Below are positions 52,535 through 60,489 of a stretch of DNA of 64,000 nt, piece after piece. Under the pieces are notes generated by a model. The model was not told the origin of the DNA, did not search any database, and was given only the letters and a program-made list of their open reading frames with translations. Within the stretch, counting starts at the first letter, position 1. Each line of letters starts with the position of its first letter. Source of the DNA: Rhizobiales bacterium GAS188 (lineage in GTDB: Bacteria; Pseudomonadota; Alphaproteobacteria; Rhizobiales; Beijerinckiaceae); NCBI GenBank assembly GCA_900104855.1, contig FNSS01000001.1, forward strand, positions 2,914,001-2,978,000, in the 5' to 3' direction. Both the position numbers and the translations under genes were made by a program.

Positions 52535-53848
52535 ATGAGCGACACCATCTTCGCGCTGTCTTCGGGGCAGGGGCGAGCCGGTATTGCGGTGATTCGCATG
52601 AGCGGCCCCGGCGTGAGGGTTGCATTCCAGCATCTGTGCGGAAAAGTGCCGGAGCCACGCAAGGCGAGGCTGATGGCGGTCAAGGATCCGCAGGACGGGT
52701 CGTTGATCGATAGGGGGATCTGCCTGTTCTTCGCCGGGCCGCGCAGTTTCACCGGAGAGGATATGGGGGAGTTCCAGCTCCATGGCGGACGTGCCGTGGT
52801 TGCCGGATTGTTGGCTGCTCTCGGCAAGCTGCCGGGATTTCGGCCCGCAGACGCCGGCGAATTCACACGGCGAGCCTTCGTCAATGGCCGCCTCGATCTC
52901 GTCGAGGTTGAGGCCTTGGGGGATGTCATCAACGCCGAGACGAAGGGCCAGCTGAAGCTGGCGCAGCGCCTGGCGGGCGGCGACCTGTCGCGGCGCATCC
53001 AGGCCTGGCGCGACGAGCTCGTCTCGGCGATGGCGCTCGTCGAAGCCTTGATCGATTTCTCGGATGAAGCGGATGTGGACGAGGATACGGATGCGCCGGT
53101 GACTCGGCGGGCCGAGGCCGTTCTGCGCGATATCGAGCAGGTTTTGGACGATCAGGGGCGCGGCGAGCGCTTGCGGGACGGGGTGGGGGTGGTGATCGCC
53201 GGGCCACCCAATGCCGGGAAGTCGACCTTGTTGAATCTGCTGTCGCGACGGGAGGCGGCGATCGTGTCGCCGATCGCCGGGACGACGCGAGACGTGATCG
53301 AGGTGCAGCTTGATCTCGCGGGCGTTCCGGTAAGCTTGGCCGACACGGCGGGATTACGGGAGGGTGGCGATTCGATCGAGAGCATCGGTGTCGAGCGCGC
53401 CCGCGCCCGCATCGCGGGAAGCGACCTCGTGCTTTGGCTCGAGCCGGCGGGCGAAGTTGCGGTGCAGGCGCCTTTTCCAGGCGTAGCGGTCATCCGGGTG
53501 GCGACGAAGGCCGATCTTGCCAAGGACGCTTTGCCGCCGGATGGCATCAGCGTCAGCGCGGTGACGGGTTTTGGCATCGAGGAGCTGGTGAGGGTCTTGA
53601 CGGAGCGCGTGCGCGACCTTGCCGGTGCCAATGAGAGCGTGCTGATCACACATGCGAGGCAAAGGTCCGGGCTGAGCGCTTGTGCCAAGGAATTGCGCGG
53701 ATTGCTGGCCCAGGGGTCGGGCGAGGGTGCGGAGCTGCGGGCGGAGCGGTTGCGTTTGGCGATCCGGGCGCTGGAACGCTTGAGCGGCCGGGTGGATGTC
53801 GAGGATGTGCTGGGGGAGATCTTTGCGAGCTTCTGCGTCGGGAAGTGA
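52535..53848 (+). CDS. mnmE: tRNA modification GTPase MnmE
   Basis: MnmE, with MnmG, adds carboxymethylaminomethyl groups to U34 of certain tRNAs. The 437-residue protein has the N-terminal tetrahydrofolate-binding domain (DTIFALSSGQGRAGIAVIRMSGPG), a helical domain interrupted by the G domain (P-loop AGPPNAGKSTLLN, K229; DTAGLREGGD switch) and the C-terminal CVGK ending essential for activity. ATG 52535 is the family start; the frame open back to 52331 reads through the repeat. The stop is followed immediately by a parS site. The partner gene mnmG is 374 bases downstream. Confidence 0.97.
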   Translation: MSDTIFALSSGQGRAGIAVIRMSGPGVRVAFQHLCGKVPEPRKARLMAVKDPQDGSLIDRGICLFFAGPRSFTGEDMGEFQLHGGRAVVAGLLAALGKLPGFRPADAGEFTRRAFVNGRLDLVEVEALGDVINAETKGQLKLAQRLAGGDLSRRIQAWRDELVSAMALVEALIDFSDEADVDEDTDAPVTRRAEAVLRDIEQVLDDQGRGERLRDGVGVVIAGPPNAGKSTLLNLLSRREAAIVSPIAGTTRDVIEVQLDLAGVPVSLADTAGLREGGDSIESIGVERARARIAGSDLVLWLEPAGEVAVQAPFPGVAVIRVATKADLAKDALPPDGISVSAVTGFGIEELVRVLTERVRDLAGANESVLITHARQRSGLSACAKELRGLLAQGSGEGAELRAERLRLAIRALERLSGRVDVEDVLGEIFASFCVGK

Positions 53849-53864
53849 TGTTTCACGTGAAACA
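53849..53864. promoter_or_regulatory. parS: parS centromere site 1
   Basis: TGTTTCACGTGAAACA is a perfect 16-base palindrome identical to the parS consensus bound by ParB. It begins one base after the mnmE stop codon, about 5 kb from the predicted origin. Confidence 0.95.
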
Positions 53865-53891
53865 TCGGTTGGTCAAAAGGGCGCCGAGCTC

Positions 53892-54091
53892 ACCTCTCCC
53901 CTTGTGGGAGAGGTCGATCCGAGCCGCCAGGCGAGGATCGGGTGAGGGGGGCAGCAGCTGCTTCGGAAGCCGGGGCAAGGCCGCCATTCTGCGTGCCAGG
54001 GTCAGCGCGGGTCTTGGAAAGCTGGCGCTGCCCCCCTCACCCGGAGCCCTCGCTTCGCTCCGGCTCCGACCTCTCCCACAAGGGGAGAGGT
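53892..54091. repeat. BIME-like composite palindrome (copy 6)
   Basis: Left hairpin 53892-53914 and inverted right hairpin 54069-54091. Subtypes are swapped relative to copy 3: the GATCCGAGCC tail is on the left and the CCGGAGCGAAGCGAGGGCTCCGG tail on the right. It occupies most of the mnmE-mnmG gap (53849-54222), which has no gene. Confidence 0.85.
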
Positions 54092-54222
54092 GGGCGCTGG
54101 TGCTGGAGATGTTGGAGCAAGCTTCAACCAACTATTCGCCAACATTTGGCTTGCGACGCAAGAATCGAGCGGGACTGCCCCTTGTCTCTTGAACGCCGCC
54201 GCGGCCATGCTTAGGACAGGGA

Positions 54223-56097
54223 ATGACGAGCTTTGATGTGATCGTGATCGGCGGCGGGCACGCCGGGACCGAAGCTGCGGCAGCTTCGGCCCGGATGGGT
54301 GCGCGTACGCTGTTGCTGACCTTGCGGCGCGAAGCGCTGGGCGAGATGTCATGCAATCCGGCGATCGGCGGCATCGGTAAAGGTCACCTTGTCCGCGAGG
54401 TCGACGCCTTCGACGGCGTGATGGCGCGCGCCGCCGATCTCGCAGGCATCCAATTTCGGGTCCTCAATCGGCGCAAGGGTGCGGCCGTCAGAGGGCCGCG
54501 GGCCCAATGCGATCGTGCGCTCTACCGGCAGGCCGTGCAGCGCCTGCTCGCCAAGACCGACGGCTTGGCGATCGAGGAGGGCGAGGCGGCGGATCTCGAT
54601 ATTGTCGAGGGCGAGGTGCAGGCCGTGATAACGACCGATGGGCGGCGTTTTGCCTGCGGCGCGGTGGTGGTTACCACCGGCACGTTTTTGCGCGGGCTCA
54701 TCCATATCGGGCCGGTCAAGATTGCGGCCGGTCGGATCGGGGAGGCGCCTTCGGTTGGGCTGGCGAAGCGCTTCGCGAGCCTCGACCTGCCGCTCGGGCG
54801 CCTGAAGACCGGAACACCGCCGCGCCTGGACGGACGTTCCATCGATTTCGAGGGGCTCGATGCGCAATTGGGGGACGAAGCCCCGGAAATGTTTTCGGTG
54901 GACTCGCCTGGGCCGGTCAATCGGCAAGTGCCTTGCCATGTGACCCGCACGACGGCCGCTACACATCAGGTAATCCGGGACAACATTGCGCAAGCTCCTG
55001 TATTCTCAGGCGATATCGCCGGGCGGGGGCCGCGCTATTGCCCGTCGATCGAAGACAAGGTGGTCCGCTTCCCGGACCGGGAGAGCCACCAGATCTTCCT
55101 TGAGCCCGAAGGGCTCGGCACCCATTGGGTTTACCCGAACGGGATTTCCTCATCGCTTCCCGAGGAGGTCCAGCGGCAGTTCCTGGCGACGATCCCGGGC
55201 CTCGAGACTGCCCGGATGCTGCGGCCCGCTTATGCGATCGAGTACGACTATATCGATCCGCGCGCATTGCGGCCGAGCTTGGAGGCGAAGGCGGTGCGAG
55301 GACTGTTCCTGGCAGGACAGATCAACGGCACCACCGGTTATGAGGAGGCCGCCGGCCAAGGGCTTCTCGCCGGGATCAATGCGGCGCGCCGCGCGGCGGG
55401 CGGGGAGGGCGTGATCATCGCGCGCAGCGAGGCCTTCATCGGCGTGATGGTCGATGATCTGGTCACCAAGGGAGTGACCGAGCCTTATCGGATGTTCACC
55501 TCGCGCTCCGAATATCGGTTGAGTTTGCGCGTCGATAATGCGGATGAGCGGCTGACCGGGCGAGCGATCGAGCTCGGCTGCGTGCGGCCTGCGCGCGTCG
55601 CAACGCACGCAGCACGCATGGCCAAGCTCGGAGACTGGCGGGCGCGGCTGCAGAATCTCGCCGTCACGCCGAGCGCGGCGGCGCGCAGCGGTGTGGCGTT
55701 GAATGCGGACGGCGTGCGGCGCTCGGCCTTCGAGCTCCTATCCTATCCGGGCATTGATCTCTCCATGCTGCGACGGATCTGGCCGGAAGTCGCCGAAATC
55801 GACACAGCTCTCGGCGAGCGTCTGGTCACGGATGCGCGGTACGCGGTGTATCTCGACCGGCAAAGGGAAGATATCGCGAGCTTCGAGCAGGAGGAGGGGC
55901 GCCGCTTGCCCCCGGGTCTCGTATTCGACGCAATGCCGGGCCTTTCCAATGAGTTGCGGCAGAAATTGGCGCAGATCCGCCCCGAAACATTGGGTCAGGC
56001 GAGCCGAATCGAGGGCATGACGCCTGCGGGTCTTGCCATCCTGGCATTGAACAGCCGGGCCGCCGAGGCGGCGAGGGCTCCGCAGCAGAGCCTATGA
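54223..56097 (+). CDS. mnmG: tRNA uridine-5-carboxymethylaminomethyl modification enzyme MnmG
   Basis: MnmG (GidA) is the FAD-dependent partner of MnmE. The 624-residue protein has the dinucleotide loop [12 protein letters not shown] at the N-terminus, [48 protein letters not shown] (with the conserved cysteine) and [21 protein letters not shown], all diagnostic. The C-terminal helical domain ([30 protein letters not shown]) is intact. Its stop overlaps the rsmG start as ATGA (56094-56097). Confidence 0.98.
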   Translation: MTSFDVIVIGGGHAGTEAAAASARMGARTLLLTLRREALGEMSCNPAIGGIGKGHLVREVDAFDGVMARAADLAGIQFRVLNRRKGAAVRGPRAQCDRALYRQAVQRLLAKTDGLAIEEGEAADLDIVEGEVQAVITTDGRRFACGAVVVTTGTFLRGLIHIGPVKIAAGRIGEAPSVGLAKRFASLDLPLGRLKTGTPPRLDGRSIDFEGLDAQLGDEAPEMFSVDSPGPVNRQVPCHVTRTTAATHQVIRDNIAQAPVFSGDIAGRGPRYCPSIEDKVVRFPDRESHQIFLEPEGLGTHWVYPNGISSSLPEEVQRQFLATIPGLETARMLRPAYAIEYDYIDPRALRPSLEAKAVRGLFLAGQINGTTGYEEAAGQGLLAGINAARRAAGGEGVIIARSEAFIGVMVDDLVTKGVTEPYRMFTSRSEYRLSLRVDNADERLTGRAIELGCVRPARVATHAARMAKLGDWRARLQNLAVTPSAAARSGVALNADGVRRSAFELLSYPGIDLSMLRRIWPEVAEIDTALGERLVTDARYAVYLDRQREDIASFEQEEGRRLPPGLVFDAMPGLSNELRQKLAQIRPETLGQASRIEGMTPAGLAILALNSRAAEAARAPQQSL

Positions 56098-56804
56098 TGG
56101 CGCGCAGTGGGGTGGAGAGAGGGGCAGCGCAAGGGGCGGCCTTCATCGACGCGCTGCAACAGGACCGCGAGCGCGCCATTGCGGCTCTCGATGTTTCACG
56201 TGAAACAATCGCGCGCCTCGATCTCTATGTGGGTCTTCTCCTCAAATGGCAGAAGGCCATCAACCTCGTCGCGCCCTCGACCCTGCCTGCCATCTGGACC
56301 CGTCATATTCTCGACAGTGCGCAAATCGCCGATCTCGGCGCCGAGCACCGGTTGTGGGCCGATCTTGGCGCTGGCGCGGGATTTCCCGGCATGGTCATCG
56401 CGCTTATGCAGCAATCCCGGCATCCCGATTGCACCGTCCATCTCGTCGAAAGCGACCGACGCAAGGCGAGTTTCCTCATGGAGGCCGTCCGAATCAGCGG
56501 CGCGCCGGCGATCGTCCATGCCGACCGCATCGAGACTGTGGCGGCCTCACTGGCAGGCCGCGTCACGGCCGTCACGGCCCGGGCTCTCGCCCCCTTGCCG
56601 AAACTGCTCGAACTCGCCGAACCCCTGTTGACAAGTGGCGCGGACGGTTTCTTTCCCAAGGGGCAGGCGTTAGACTCGGAAATCGAGCAAGCCTTGACGC
56701 TCTTCAGATTCGACATGCGGCTGGTGCCAAGCCGGACCGAGACGAGCGCCAAGATCGCCGTCATTCGGGCATTCAGGCGCCGCGAAGCGTCGCTCGACAG
56801 GTAA
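56094..56804 (+). CDS. rsmG: 16S rRNA (guanine527-N7)-methyltransferase RsmG
   Basis: RsmG (GidB) methylates G527 of 16S rRNA. The 236-residue protein has [31 protein letters not shown] and the SAM-binding [18 protein letters not shown], the family signature. A perfect parS site is embedded in the coding sequence and read as DVSRETI (residues ~33-39). The start overlaps mnmG (ATGA); parA begins four bases after its stop. Confidence 0.97.
   Translation: MMARSGVERGAAQGAAFIDALQQDRERAIAALDVSRETIARLDLYVGLLLKWQKAINLVAPSTLPAIWTRHILDSAQIADLGAEHRLWADLGAGAGFPGMVIALMQQSRHPDCTVHLVESDRRKASFLMEAVRISGAPAIVHADRIETVAASLAGRVTAVTARALAPLPKLLELAEPLLTSGADGFFPKGQALDSEIEQALTLFRFDMRLVPSRTETSAKIAVIRAFRRREASLDR
56192..56207. 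promoter_or_regulatory. parS: parS centromere site 2 (inside rsmG)
   Basis: This is a second perfect TGTTTCACGTGAAACA, 2.3 kb from the first and 0.6 kb upstream of parA. It is within codons of rsmG, so both the centromere and the protein sequence are under selection here. Confidence 0.95.
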
Positions 56805-56807
56805 GGG

Positions 56808-57650
56808 ATGATGACGATGAGCCTCGAAGGCACGCGCCCGCCGCGCATTCTGACAGTCGCCAACCAGAAGGGCGGTGTCGGCAAGACGACCACGGCAATC
56901 AATTTGGGCACGGCGCTTGCGGCTATCGGCGAGGAAGTCCTGCTTGTCGATCTCGATCCGCAAGGCAATGCGTCGACAGGGCTCGGGATCGACCATAAGA
57001 GCCGCGAGGTCTCGACCGCGGATGTCCTGACCGGACGCGCCACGATGCGTGAAGCGATCATCGACACCAGCGTTCCGCGCCTTGCACTTGCGCCGTCGAC
57101 GCTCGATCTCCTGGGCGTGGAGCTCGAAATCGCTGGGGATCATGAGCGCGCCGTGCGGCTCAAGAAAGCCTTGCAGGCGCTGGGCGATGGTCGCCCGCAA
57201 CGCAGCCTCAGCTATATCCTGATCGATTGCCCGCCTTCGCTCAATCTTCTCACCATCAACGCGCTCACCGCGGCGAATGCCGTCGTGGTGCCGCTGCAGT
57301 GCGAATTCTTTGCGCTGGAAGGCTTGAGCCAATTGCTGCGCACGGTCGAGCAGGTCCGCCAGAGCCTCAATCCGGAGCTGGTGATCCAAGGGATCGTGCT
57401 CACCATGTACGATCCCCGCAACAAGCTCTCCGGTCAGGTCGTGGCCGATGTGCGCGAATTCATGGGGTCAAAGGTCTATGAGACGGTGATCCCGCGCAAT
57501 GTGCGGCTGTCGGAAGCCCCATCCTACGGCAAGCCGGCACTGCTCTACGATCTCAAATGCTCCGGCAGCCAGGCCTATCTCAAACTCGCCTCCGAGCTGA
57601 TCCAGCGCGAGCGCGCCGATCATGCTCGCGATTTCGCGGTGCTGTCGTGA
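56808..57650 (+). CDS. parA: Chromosome partitioning ATPase ParA
   Basis: ParA is the deviant Walker ATPase that, with ParB-parS, segregates new origins. The 280-residue protein has TVANQKGGVGKTTTAINLGTALA (signature K21, P-loop K26), VLLVDLDPQGNASTGLG (Walker A') and YILIDCPPSLNLLTINAL (Walker B). Starts at 56808, 56811 or 56817 are all methionines in frame. It lies four bases after rsmG, and parB follows after ~80 bases with a half BIME between them. Confidence 0.97.
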   Translation: MMTMSLEGTRPPRILTVANQKGGVGKTTTAINLGTALAAIGEEVLLVDLDPQGNASTGLGIDHKSREVSTADVLTGRATMREAIIDTSVPRLALAPSTLDLLGVELEIAGDHERAVRLKKALQALGDGRPQRSLSYILIDCPPSLNLLTINALTAANAVVVPLQCEFFALEGLSQLLRTVEQVRQSLNPELVIQGIVLTMYDPRNKLSGQVVADVREFMGSKVYETVIPRNVRLSEAPSYGKPALLYDLKCSGSQAYLKLASELIQRERADHARDFAVLS

Positions 57651-57677
57651 CGGAGCTGGGCTCAACCGGTTGGCCTT

Positions 57678-57700
57678 GTCTCTCCCCTTGTGGGAGAGGT
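57678..57700. repeat. BIME-like palindrome, single hairpin (copy 7)
   Basis: One CTCTCCCCTTGTGGGAGAG hairpin sits in the 82-base gap between parA and parB, with no partner half. It could fold in the parAB transcript and set the ParA:ParB ratio, though nothing in the sequence proves this. Confidence 0.75.
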
Positions 57701-57732
57701 GGGCGCCGCCGCTCAAGAAAACGTGGTGAGAC

Positions 57733-58623
57733 ATGATGGCTGAAGACGCGCAACGCTCGAGACTCGGACGCGGCCTTGCCGCGCTGATCGGCGACGTCAC
57801 GGCCGATACGGCTCCGGCGCGGCCGGATGCCGCGGGGCCGCGACGCGCTCCTGTCGAGATGCTGCGGCCAAATCCCCGCAATCCGCGGCGCAGCTTCGAC
57901 GATACCGAGCTCGACGAACTCGCGAGCTCGATCCGCAGCAAGGGGTTGATCCAGCCGATCGTGGTACGCCGCGTGCCGGGACAGGTGTCGCAATTCGAGA
58001 TCATCGCCGGCGAGCGCCGCTGGCGCGCCGCGCAAAGGGCAGGCCTTACCGACGTGCCGATCGTCGTCGTCGAGGCCGATGACCGTACATCGCTAGAATT
58101 CGCGATCATCGAGAATGTCCAAAGGGCCGATCTCAACCCAATAGAAGAGGCAATCGGTTATCAAAACCTGATCGGCGAGTTCACCTATACGCAAGCGGAC
58201 TTGGCGGAATCGGTTGGAAAGAGCCGCAGCCATATCACCAATACGCTCAGATTGCTGAAGCTGCCGGAGGATGTCCAAGCTCTGCTCAGCGATGGCAGCC
58301 TTTCGGCCGGCCATGGTCGGGCCTTGCTGGCCGTTGCGGATCCCTCGAGCGTCGCCAAACGGGTGGTGAGCAACGGCCTCAGCGTCCGTGAGGCCGAGGA
58401 AATCGCCCAGCGCGAGGCGCGCAAAGAACGGCCAGCGCCGGCGCGGCCGCCCGAAGCCGATGAGCCCGATGGCCGCGCCGACATCGCGGCGCTCGAGAAG
58501 GCGCTCGAAAGCTATCTCGGCTTGCCGGTCGCCATCCGGCACGGCGCGCAGGGCGGCGAGCTGCGCATCCGCTACCGCACTGTCGAGCAGCTCGACGGGA
58601 TCTGCAAAAGCCTGACGGGGTGA
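57733..58623 (+). CDS. parB: Chromosome partitioning protein ParB
   Basis: ParB binds parS, spreads as a CTP-dependent clamp and recruits ParA. The 296-residue protein has an N-terminal ParA-contact segment (RLGRGLAALIGD), the CTPase/ParB_N domain with IAGERRWRAAQRAG (GERR motif) and EFAIIENVQRADLNPIEEA, the helix-turn-helix region TQADLAESVGKSRSHITNTLRLLKLP and a C-terminal dimerisation domain (ALEKALESYLGLPVAIRHG). Two parS targets are present within 4 kb. It is convergent with holA. Confidence 0.97.
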   Translation: MMAEDAQRSRLGRGLAALIGDVTADTAPARPDAAGPRRAPVEMLRPNPRNPRRSFDDTELDELASSIRSKGLIQPIVVRRVPGQVSQFEIIAGERRWRAAQRAGLTDVPIVVVEADDRTSLEFAIIENVQRADLNPIEEAIGYQNLIGEFTYTQADLAESVGKSRSHITNTLRLLKLPEDVQALLSDGSLSAGHGRALLAVADPSSVAKRVVSNGLSVREAEEIAQREARKERPAPARPPEADEPDGRADIAALEKALESYLGLPVAIRHGAQGGELRIRYRTVEQLDGICKSLTG

Positions 58624-58692
58624 GGCGATCCACGATCGCGTGTAGCCGGCTTATGTATTTCATTTGCCGGGTATCTTAACGACCCCTTCTCC

Positions 58693-58818
58693 GTCATGGC
58701 CGGGCGTCGGCCCGGCCATCCACGCCTTCCTCGGAACGGCGTCTCGTGAAGCCGCGAAACAGCGCTCGGCGGTCAAGGAAAGCAAGACGTGGATGGCCGG
58801 GACAAGCCCGGCCATGAC
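58693..58818. repeat. Paired palindromic repeat in the parB-holA gap
   Basis: Arms 58693-58724 and 58788-58818 are near-perfect reverse complements and each is itself a hairpin (ATGGCCGGGC facing GCCCGGCCAT). A 63-base spacer separates them. The organisation is analogous to the BIME family but with an unrelated core. It lies between convergent genes, where it could act as a bidirectional transcription-ending structure. Confidence 0.8.
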
Positions 58819-58854
58819 GAAGGAACGCACCGCCCGATATCGCGAGTCGACGCC

Positions 58855-59886
58855 CTATCGCGAAGCCGAATGCGGGCGGGCGTGGCGGGCGATGCGCCAG
58901 AACGCCATGCGGGCCACCGATTCGGCCGACAGCGCCGAGCGACGAATGCGCCGGATCGCCGCATTGAGATCGGCCAGTGCGCCATCGAGCGCCGAGGCGT
59001 TCCAAATCCCGAGCTGGCGTGTGACCAGCCCTTCACGCCTCCAGAAGAGGCGCATATCTCTCGCGGCCTGGGCGAGCGGCGCGCCGCTATCGATGGAACT
59101 CCTCGCCTCGGAGAGCGCGAAGGCGTGGCGCAATGCCGCCCCGAGCAGCGGGTCGGCGCCGAGCCTTTCGGCGAAGGCCCGCGACAATTCCTGATCGAGC
59201 GCCGCGTAATCACCGCCAAAGGCCGCGTCGATCACACCGTTGATCGCGACCGCATTGGCGTCGACGATGATGGTCGCAATATCCTCGCTGGTGATCGTCT
59301 TCTCGCCCGCCTTATAGAGAACGAGCTTGTCGATCTCGGCCCGCGACTGACGCCGGTCCTCGCCCAGAGCCCCGATCAGATCGCGCTTGGCGCCGGCCTC
59401 GATCGCAAGGCCGGCTTCGCGCAGGATGTCGTCGACGAGCTGGGCGTTCTCGCGCGGCCCTCCGGCATAGCAGGCGAGGGCCGCCGCCCGGGGCGACTGT
59501 TCGCACAGGCTGCGCAAGGCCGATTGCTTGGCGAGGTCGCCCGCCTGGATCACCACCAGGTTCTCGGATGTCGGACCCTGCAGCAACAGCTTCACGCTGC
59601 GATCGATCGGCTTGTCGAGCCCGTTGACCCAGATCGCCTTGCGGGTCCCGAACAGTGCGATGCTGCCTGCCTCCTCGATGAGACGTTCGGGGCTCGAGGC
59701 CAGCTGGTCGCCGCCGATGCGCACCAGCTGGAAGGGATCGTTCAGATCGGGAACGGCGGCCGCAAGCAGCGTCCGACAACGCTCGTCGACGAGGCCCGCA
59801 TCAGGACCGAAGACCAGGATGACTTCGATCCCTTTGGGCGGCCGCCGAACAAAGCCTTCCGTTTCAGAGGGTTTGACGGCGACCAT
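58855..59886 (-). CDS. holA: DNA polymerase III delta subunit
   Basis: HolA opens the sliding clamp within the clamp loader. The 343-residue protein has VILVFGPDAGLVDERCRTL at the N-terminus, LIEEAGSIALFGTRKAIWVN, LPL-type LVVIQAGDLAKQSALRSLCEQSPRAAALACYAG and a C-terminal helical collar domain. Length is typical. It follows lptE and leuS on the same strand (leuS-lptE-holA), an order conserved across proteobacteria. Start ATG 59886 is 51 bases from the lptE stop. Confidence 0.93.
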   Translation of the reverse strand: MVAVKPSETEGFVRRPPKGIEVILVFGPDAGLVDERCRTLLAAAVPDLNDPFQLVRIGGDQLASSPERLIEEAGSIALFGTRKAIWVNGLDKPIDRSVKLLLQGPTSENLVVIQAGDLAKQSALRSLCEQSPRAAALACYAGGPRENAQLVDDILREAGLAIEAGAKRDLIGALGEDRRQSRAEIDKLVLYKAGEKTITSEDIATIIVDANAVAINGVIDAAFGGDYAALDQELSRAFAERLGADPLLGAALRHAFALSEARSSIDSGAPLAQAARDMRLFWRREGLVTRQLGIWNASALDGALADLNAAIRRIRRSALSAESVARMAFWRIARHARPHSASR

Positions 59887-59937
59887 GTCTGTCTCGAACC
59901 AGATCTGTCTCGAAAGTCTATCTCACTCGGGTCTTTC

Positions 59938-60489
59938 TCACCTCTGATCGAGGAGGGCGATGCCGATGCGCGTGCGGATCTGGTCTGCAAGCACACCCGC
60001 CGCGCGGATCTCCGCATCGCGGGCGGCCCGGACATTGGCGAAGCGCTGTTGCGAGCGGTCATAGGAGGCCGTCGAGCTGGCGCTGCCCTTGGCGACCTCT
60101 TTGTCGGAGCCGAGCTCGGCCAGGCGATAATCTGCGGTCAGCGTGATGGAAGCTGCGTCGGAGGTGAGTGTGTGCAGGTTCACGATCAAGCCGCCGATCG
60201 TCTCCTTCGTGGTCACGGTCAGCCGGTATCTGGGCGGCGGCCGGTTGCCGCTGCCGTCAGTCTCGAATTTGAGCTCCTCGGCGAGGTAATGGCCGACGCG
60301 GTCCGGAATCGGCGCGACCTCGACCTGCGCCAATTGGGCGTTCACGCCGTTCGGCCCGTAGAGCGGGTGGATGCAGCCCGACACTGTCAGCATCAGCAGG
60401 CTGGCGAGCGCCGGACCGGCAAGACCTATGCGAGAGGAGAGCCCGAAGCGAGAGGAGAGACCGAAGCGAAACCGATCAAATGACGACAT
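59938..60489 (-). CDS. lptE: LPS assembly lipoprotein LptE
   Basis: LptE plugs the LptD barrel and helps deliver lipopolysaccharide to the outer leaflet. The 183-residue precursor has a lipobox LTVSGC (lipidated C39) after a hydrophobic segment, then HPLYGP, a family mark, and ELKFETD...[10 protein letters not shown] beta-strand pattern. The start overlaps the 3' end of leuS by 14 bases. The N-terminal region is unusually long because of a tandem [12 protein letters not shown] duplication from an 18-base DNA repeat (60430-60465). Confidence 0.92.
   Translation of the reverse strand: MSSFDRFRFGLSSRFGLSSRIGLAGPALASLLMLTVSGCIHPLYGPNGVNAQLAQVEVAPIPDRVGHYLAEELKFETDGSGNRPPPRYRLTVTTKETIGGLIVNLHTLTSDAASITLTADYRLAELGSDKEVAKGSASSTASYDRSQQRFANVRAARDAEIRAAGVLADQIRTRIGIALLDQR
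60430..60465 (-). repeat. 18-bp tandem duplication in the lptE signal peptide
   Basis: Units 60430-60447 and 60448-60465 differ at a single base (GCGAGAGGAGAG C/A CCGAA). They encode the in-frame repeat [12 protein letters not shown] in the n-region of the lipoprotein signal. Confidence 0.85.

Noticed and set aside
42589-54091. Repeated CTCTCCCC hairpins considered as a CRISPR array or insertion sequence ends
   Set aside because: Copies are kilobases apart, palindromic and paired in inverted orientation with differing spacers; no cas or transposase genes are adjacent. They fit interspersed REP/BIME-type repeats better.
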